Assembly: GCF_020447265.1 (NCBI RefSeq)
Contig: NZ_JAJADR010000007.1
Coordinates: 1 to 64,000 of the forward strand
Source of the DNA: Hymenobacter lucidus
GTDB taxonomy: Bacteria; Bacteroidota; Bacteroidia; Cytophagales; Hymenobacteraceae
Reading direction: 5' to 3'
DNA length: 64,000 bases
The position numbers were made by a program, and so were the translations under genes. Shown piece by piece: positions 59,148 through 64,000 of this stretch (positions are counted from its first letter, which is position 1; every line of letters begins with the position of its first letter). Under the pieces are notes generated by a model, which did not search any database, was not told the origin of the DNA, and saw only the letters and a program-made list of their open reading frames with translations.

Positions 59148-61037
59148 GTGCCCCAGCCCATTCTTTCCGTCCGCAACCTGACCATCGACTTCCGTTCCCA
59201 CCGCGGCGACGTGCGGGCCGTGCAGGACGTATCGTTCGACCTGCACCGGGGCGAAACCGTAGCTATCGTGGGCGAATCCGGCTCGGGTAAGTCCGTTACC
59301 TCGTTGGCCCTGATGGGGTTGATTCCGATGCCGCCCGGCCGCGTTACCAGCGGCACGGCGCAGTTCCACTCCGAGGCGCTGGGCGAAGTCGATTTGCTGC
59401 AACTGCGCGACGAACAGCTGCAGAAAGTGCGCGGCAACGATATCAGCATGATTTTTCAGGAGCCAATGACGTCCCTGAACCCGGTGTATACCTGCGGCAG
59501 CCAGGTGGTGGAAGCCCTGCGCCTGCACACCACGCTCAGCCGGAAAGAAGCTGAGGCTCGCACCGTGGAGCTGTTTCGCATGGCCCAGCTACCTCGCCCC
59601 GAGAAAATCCTGAACGCCTACCCCCACGAAATCAGCGGCGGGCAGAAGCAGCGCGTCATGATTGCTATGGCTATGGCCTGCAACCCGGCCATTCTCATTG
59701 CCGACGAGCCCACCACTGCCCTCGACGTAACGGTGCAGGCCCGCATGCTCCAGCTCATCGACGAGCTGCGCCGCCAGCACAACACCGCCGTGCTCTTCAT
59801 CACTCATGACCTAGGCGTAGTGGCCGAAATTGCCGACCGAATTCTGGTCATGTACCGCGGCCGGGTGGTGGAGCAGGGCTCGGTGCTCGATATTTTTACT
59901 AATCCCCAGCACCCCTACACGAAAGGCCTGCTGGCCTGCCGGCCCAAGCTCTCCGTCGGTCGGCAGTGGCTGCCCGTCGTGGCCGATTTCATGACCGAAG
60001 ACGCCGCCGGCAACCTTGTGGAGAAACTCACGCGTTCCACGCCCGAAAGCTCGGTTTTGGCCGTAACTGCCAACGCCGATAACATTTCTCTTGAAACCAC
60101 CAAAACGTTCCCCGTGGAACAAAACGAGGCTGTTTTGGCCGGTGACACGAATGGGGAGGTGCTGAACCCGGAGCTGGCTGCCGCAGCTTCTGCCCCTGCC
60201 GCCGACACGCTCTTACGGGTTGAAAACCTGAATGTGCACTTCCCCATTCGCAAGGGCTTCTTCAACCGCAAGCCCGAATTCGTGCGGGCCGTGGATGGGG
60301 TCAGCTTCGACATCTTCCGGGGTGAAACGGTGGGCTTGGTAGGCGAGTCGGGCTGCGGCAAAACCACGCTGGGCCGGGCTCTTTTGCGCCTAGTGGAACC
60401 AACGGCGGGCCGCATCCTGTTCGAAGACACAGATCTGGCGGCATTGCCCGCCGGCGAACTGCGCAGACGGCGCAAGGAATTCCAGATGGTGTTTCAGGAC
60501 CCCTACGCAGCCCTGAACCCGATGATGACCGTGGGGGAGGCCATTCTGGAGCCGATGCGCGTGCACAACGTGGGCGGCACGAAGCAGGAGCAGAAGGCCC
60601 GGGTGCTGGAGCTGTTGCGTACCGTAGGTTTGAAGGAAGAGCATTACCTGCGCTATCCGCACGAGTTTTCGGGTGGGCAACGCCAGCGTATCTGCATTGC
60701 CCGGGCCCTGGCCTTGCAGCCCAAGTGCATCGTCTGCGACGAGTCGGTTTCGGCCCTCGACGTGTCGGTGCAGGCCCAGGTGCTGAATCTGCTCAACCAG
60801 CTCAAGCGCGACTTCGGTATCACCTACCTCTTCATCACCCACGACTTGTCCGTGGCCCGCTTCATGTCGGATCGGCTGCTGGTAATGAGCCAGGGCCGTA
60901 TTGTGGAAAGTGGCCCCGCTGCTGCCGTCTACGCCAACCCGCAGCACGACTACACCAAGCAGCTGTTGGCCGCTATTCCCAAAGACGAGCCCAGCGACAT
61001 TCGCGCCGCCGTATCCCGTCGCGCCGTGGAGGTGTAG
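59148..61037 (+). CDS. Peptide ABC transporter, fused double ATP-binding protein
   Basis: A 629-residue protein with two complete ABC ATPase halves, equal to DppD plus DppF in one chain (as in YejF or GsiA). First half: Walker A GESGSGKS, signature SGGQKQR, Walker B ILIADEPTTALD. Second half, after a 60-residue linker: GESGCGKTT, SGGQRQR, CIVCDESVSALD. Both have the oligopeptide-type C-terminal extension. It powers import of peptides or similar solutes; the permease and binding protein genes are not in the window. GTG 59148 is preferred to TTG 59142. Confidence 0.9.
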   Translation: MPQPILSVRNLTIDFRSHRGDVRAVQDVSFDLHRGETVAIVGESGSGKSVTSLALMGLIPMPPGRVTSGTAQFHSEALGEVDLLQLRDEQLQKVRGNDISMIFQEPMTSLNPVYTCGSQVVEALRLHTTLSRKEAEARTVELFRMAQLPRPEKILNAYPHEISGGQKQRVMIAMAMACNPAILIADEPTTALDVTVQARMLQLIDELRRQHNTAVLFITHDLGVVAEIADRILVMYRGRVVEQGSVLDIFTNPQHPYTKGLLACRPKLSVGRQWLPVVADFMTEDAAGNLVEKLTRSTPESSVLAVTANADNISLETTKTFPVEQNEAVLAGDTNGEVLNPELAAAASAPAADTLLRVENLNVHFPIRKGFFNRKPEFVRAVDGVSFDIFRGETVGLVGESGCGKTTLGRALLRLVEPTAGRILFEDTDLAALPAGELRRRRKEFQMVFQDPYAALNPMMTVGEAILEPMRVHNVGGTKQEQKARVLELLRTVGLKEEHYLRYPHEFSGGQRQRICIARALALQPKCIVCDESVSALDVSVQAQVLNLLNQLKRDFGITYLFITHDLSVARFMSDRLLVMSQGRIVESGPAAAVYANPQHDYTKQLLAAIPKDEPSDIRAAVSRRAVEV

Positions 61038-61397
61038 GAGAAAGCCGAAGTGAAACCATCAGAACGTCCTTCCCAGCCCTGCGAGGAATCTCGCCTGTCG
61101 ACGTTGTTTTAAACTGTCATCCATGACAGACTACCTCTACTTATCATTACTCACTAACATTCCCAAATCAACCGCATCACTATTCCATAACTTTCCGCAT
61201 ATAGTTCTTATCGAATTTATTCCGTATTATCCTTAACTCCCGCGGCCAATCATTTAGCGCCGCGACTAAAACCCGGCCGCGTGGGCCGCGTTCAATTCAA
61301 AACAAACCCCGCGCCTGACCAAAAGCGTCCGGCGTAATTTCCATGTACCTGCGCCGCCTGCGAAACCGAAAACCACTGGCGGCACCCTTATTTTCTA
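61038..61397. other. Non-coding gap before rnr
   Basis: 360 bases. The first 80 contain a fragment resembling intergenic repeats (TGCGAGGAATCTCGCCTGTC). Bases 61130-61240 are AT-rich. No promoter box or gene is clear. Confidence 0.4.
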
Positions 61398-63938
61398 ATG
61401 AAGAAAAAAGACGATTCCGAGACTCCCCGCGCAACCGCGAAAGTCTCCCGCGCTCCGAAAAGTGAGCCAGCCCCAGTGACCAAAAACCTGGTGTACCGCA
61501 TTTTTGCCGACAACCCCGGCAAAGTATTTTCCTACCGCCAACTCTCGCGCCGCTTGGGCGTGACCACCAAGGAGCAGCGCGAAGATGTGTTTGCCCACCT
61601 CAAAGAGCTTAAGAACGCCGGTCAGCTTACCCTGCTCCAAAACGACGACTACCGCCTCACCGACGCCGAAGCCCTGAAGGTGCAGCCCCTGGCCTCAGAG
61701 CGGAAAGACCACGGCAAAAACTTCGTGAAAGGCGGCCGGCCCGTGGAAGCTGAGTTCGGCAACGACCCCATCGTGCGCCGCCGCCGCACCCAGGGCTTCG
61801 ACGAGCCCGGCGACGGCCAACCCGCGCCCGGCCACACGCCCTACCGGGAGCGGGGCCAGCCCGGCTCCGATACCATCACCGGCACCGTAGCCTTGGCCAC
61901 GAGCCAGTACGCTTTTATCATCTCGGAAGAGAGTGAAACCGACGTGCGCGTTTTCACCGACCGCCTCAAGTTTGCCATGCAGGGCGACACCGTCCGTATC
62001 CGGCTGCGCGGCCAGCGCGACGGCCGCCCCGTAGGCGACGTGGTAGAAGTAGTGCACCGGGTGAAAACCGAAATCGTGGGGCAGCTCAAGCTGCAGGGCG
62101 GCTTCGGTTTCGTGTCGCCCGACCACCGCAAGCTGTACTTCGACGTGTTCGTGCCCTTCGAGGCACTGAATGGTGCCAACGACGGCGAGAAGGTGCTGGT
62201 GCGCATCACCGAGTGGCCCGAGGACAGCAGCCGCCAACCCGTGGGCGAAATCGTGCGCAGCTTTGGCCCCGCCGGCCAGAACGAAGCCGAGATTAACGCC
62301 ATCATGGCCGAATTCGGTTTGCCTTTCGAATTCCCCGCCGATGTGGAGGAAGAATCGGAAGCCATTCCCGACGTGATTCCCGAGGAGGAAATTGCCAAGC
62401 GCCGCGACTTCCGTCCCATCACCACCTTCACCATCGACCCCGCCGACGCCAAGGACTTCGACGATGCGCTCAGCATTCAGAAGCTGGAAAACGGGCACTG
62501 GGAAATCGGCGTGCATATTGCCGACGTGACGCACTACGTGACGCCCGGCACCATGCTGGAGAAGGAAGCCAAGCACCGCGCCACCTCCGTCTACCTCGTC
62601 GACCGGGTGATTCCGATGCTGCCCGAGCGGCTCTCCAACGGCGTCTGCTCGCTGCGGCCCCACGAGGATAAGCTCACGTTTTCGGCCGTGTTTGAGCTCG
62701 ACGAGAAAGGCAAGCTCTACGATTCGTGGTTCGGCAAAACCATCATTCACTCCGACCGCCGCTTCTCCTACGAGGAGGCCCAGGAGCGCATCGAAAGCGG
62801 CGAAGGTGAGTACGCCGCCGAAATCGTGCTGATGAATGACATGGCCAAGAAGATCTGCGCCGAGCGGTTCCGCAAGGGCGCCATCAGCTTCGAAACCCAG
62901 GAAGTGAAGTTCCGCCTCGATGAGAATGGCAAGCCGCTGGGTGTGTACGTGAAGGAGCGCAAGGACGCCCACAAGATGATTGAGGAGTTTATGCTGATGG
63001 CTAACCGCAAGGTGGCCGAGTTCGTGTACGGCCTCAAAAAGACCAAGCCGCGCTTCACGATGGTGTACCGGACCCACGATGCGCCGGACGCCGACCGGCT
63101 CCAGAACTTCGCCCTCTTCGCCCAGAAGTTTGGCCACACCCTGGACCTTAGCAACCCCAAAAAGCTGAGCACCGAGCTCAACGATTTGTCGATGGAAGTG
63201 GTGGGCCGCCCCGAGCAGAACGTCATCCAGACGCTGGCCGTGCGCACCATGTCGAAGGCCAAGTACAGCACCGAGCCGCTGGGCCACTTCGGCCTGGCCT
63301 TCGAGCACTACTCGCACTTCACCTCGCCCATCCGCCGCTACCCCGATATGATGGCCCACCGCCTGCTGGAGCACTACCTGCAGGGCGGCAAAAATGTGAA
63401 GACCGAGCCCGTGGAGGAAGAGTGCAAACACTCCTCCGAGCGCGAGAAGCTGGCCGCCAATGCCGAGCGCGCCAGCATCAAATACAAGCAGGTCGAGTTC
63501 ATGACCAACGTCATCGGCGAGCAGTTCAAGGGCGTCGTGTCGGGCCTGACCGAGTGGGGCCTGTACGTGGAAATCGAGGAGAATAAGTGTGAAGGCATGA
63601 TTCGCCTGAGCGACCTACCCGGCGACTTCTACGAGCTCGACAAGGACAACTACCGCCTCATCGGGCAGCGCAACAAGAAGATCATCCAGTTCGGCGATGA
63701 AATCCAGGTTATCGTAAAAGCCGCCAACCTGCTTGACCGTACCATCGACTTCGAGGTAGTAGACGACCGGCCCGACTCGGTGAAAGCCCGCGAGAAGGAC
63801 GAGCGCCGCAACAGCCGCGGCGGCGACCGTTCGGACCGCTCCCGTGGCCCGCGTGGCGAAAAGCCCGGCGGTGGCCGTGGCCCCGGCGGCAAGGGTGGCG
63901 GAGGCCGCAGCGGTGGTGGCGACAAGCGCCGTCGGTAG
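61398..63938 (+). CDS. rnr: Ribonuclease R
   Basis: An 846-residue 3'-5' exoribonuclease. Residues 30-80 form a winged helix (VYRIFADNPGKVFSYRQLSR). Two cold-shock domains follow, the second with FGFVSPDHRKLYFDVFVP. The RNB catalytic domain begins TIDPADAKDFDDALSI, with the metal-binding Asp residues, and has FGLAFEHYSHFTSPIRRYPD. An S1 domain (GVVSGLTEWGLYVEIEENKC) precedes a basic Gly/Arg-rich tail of about 60 residues. It degrades structured RNA. The longer basic head and tail are typical of Bacteroidota. Confidence 0.96.
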   Translation: MKKKDDSETPRATAKVSRAPKSEPAPVTKNLVYRIFADNPGKVFSYRQLSRRLGVTTKEQREDVFAHLKELKNAGQLTLLQNDDYRLTDAEALKVQPLASERKDHGKNFVKGGRPVEAEFGNDPIVRRRRTQGFDEPGDGQPAPGHTPYRERGQPGSDTITGTVALATSQYAFIISEESETDVRVFTDRLKFAMQGDTVRIRLRGQRDGRPVGDVVEVVHRVKTEIVGQLKLQGGFGFVSPDHRKLYFDVFVPFEALNGANDGEKVLVRITEWPEDSSRQPVGEIVRSFGPAGQNEAEINAIMAEFGLPFEFPADVEEESEAIPDVIPEEEIAKRRDFRPITTFTIDPADAKDFDDALSIQKLENGHWEIGVHIADVTHYVTPGTMLEKEAKHRATSVYLVDRVIPMLPERLSNGVCSLRPHEDKLTFSAVFELDEKGKLYDSWFGKTIIHSDRRFSYEEAQERIESGEGEYAAEIVLMNDMAKKICAERFRKGAISFETQEVKFRLDENGKPLGVYVKERKDAHKMIEEFMLMANRKVAEFVYGLKKTKPRFTMVYRTHDAPDADRLQNFALFAQKFGHTLDLSNPKKLSTELNDLSMEVVGRPEQNVIQTLAVRTMSKAKYSTEPLGHFGLAFEHYSHFTSPIRRYPDMMAHRLLEHYLQGGKNVKTEPVEEECKHSSEREKLAANAERASIKYKQVEFMTNVIGEQFKGVVSGLTEWGLYVEIEENKCEGMIRLSDLPGDFYELDKDNYRLIGQRNKKIIQFGDEIQVIVKAANLLDRTIDFEVVDDRPDSVKAREKDERRNSRGGDRSDRSRGPRGEKPGGGRGPGGKGGGGRSGGGDKRRR

Positions 63939-64000
63939 GGGCGTGTCATTGCGAGGAACGAAGCAATCCGTCCTCTGAAATGTGCCGAGCTTTCTAAACT
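63939..64000. repeat. Start of a TCATTGCGAGGAACGAAGCAATCC-type intergenic repeat, cut by the edge
   Basis: After rnr, bases 63946-63971 carry the CATTGCGAGGAACGAAG and CAATCC pattern that I recognise from intergenic repeats of Hymenobacter-like genomes. The complementary arm would lie beyond the window. Confidence 0.45.

Noticed and set aside
1..64000. tRNA, rRNA, CRISPR array, insertion sequence or att site
   Set aside because: No gap showed a tRNA-like T arm and acceptor pair, regularly spaced direct repeats, a transposase or an integrase.

Overview
The window looks like chromosomal DNA from a high-GC member of the Bacteroidota, most likely Hymenobacter or a close relative in the Cytophagales. 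The evidence is a C-terminal type IX secretion sorting domain, DUF4175, DUF3570/DUF4266 and DUF4385 proteins, the CrtD/CruF carotenoid pair typical of pink bacteria of this group, Bacteroidota-type promoter boxes (TAnnTTTG) in place of the usual -10, almost no Shine-Dalgarno sequences, and several genes with GTG or TTG starts. No rRNA, tRNA, CRISPR array, transposase, integrase or prophage was found.

Layout. 1-464 is non-coding, with promoters firing leftward out of the window. 465-4377 (minus strand) holds a VIT-type metal transporter and a thioredoxin / ApbE flavin transferase / DUF4266 lipoprotein / DUF3570 operon. 4589-8792 has two methyltransferases (one is RlmI), a SIMPL lipoprotein, an SRPBCC protein and a lipoprotein. 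8899-11871 is a carotenoid pair (crtD, cruF) followed by a TetR regulator. 11941-12512 is a DUF6952-like/thioredoxin pair. 12639-16796 is a five-gene minus-strand operon in which every product looks exported: three tandem phage-tail-collar paralogues with twin-arginine-like leaders, a short secreted protein and a type IX cargo protein. 16975-18777 has a GDSL lipoprotein and a secreted esterase. 18903-29216 is an alpha-glucan block: a GT35 phosphorylase-like protein lacking the cofactor lysine, two secreted GH13 enzymes and an MFS sugar carrier, with an SDR and a lipoprotein in between. 29436-34229 has a GT2 glycosyltransferase, a small protein and a large M16 peptidase.

34602-45042 is mostly housekeeping: DUF4175, an RsbW-like kinase, YbeY, an arginyltransferase-like protein, MnmG, a methyltransferase, a small membrane protein and an Ig-like lipoprotein. 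45243-47320 is the most striking part. At least 17 DnaA boxes (five perfect, twelve with one mismatch) lie in two clusters around an AT-rich segment and two small genes. I read it as the probable chromosomal origin, split in two; mnmG, often an origin neighbour, ends about 3.3 kb away. 47433-63938 holds a phosphate transporter, glycyl- and isoleucyl-tRNA synthetases, an RND/MMPL transporter, LspA, an aldo/keto reductase, a double-ATPase peptide ABC protein and RNase R.

Intergenic gaps carry several families of inverted repeats, described individually. The best candidates for new biology are the origin, the collar-protein operon, the lysine-less GT35 protein and the ApbE/DUF4266/DUF3570 group.
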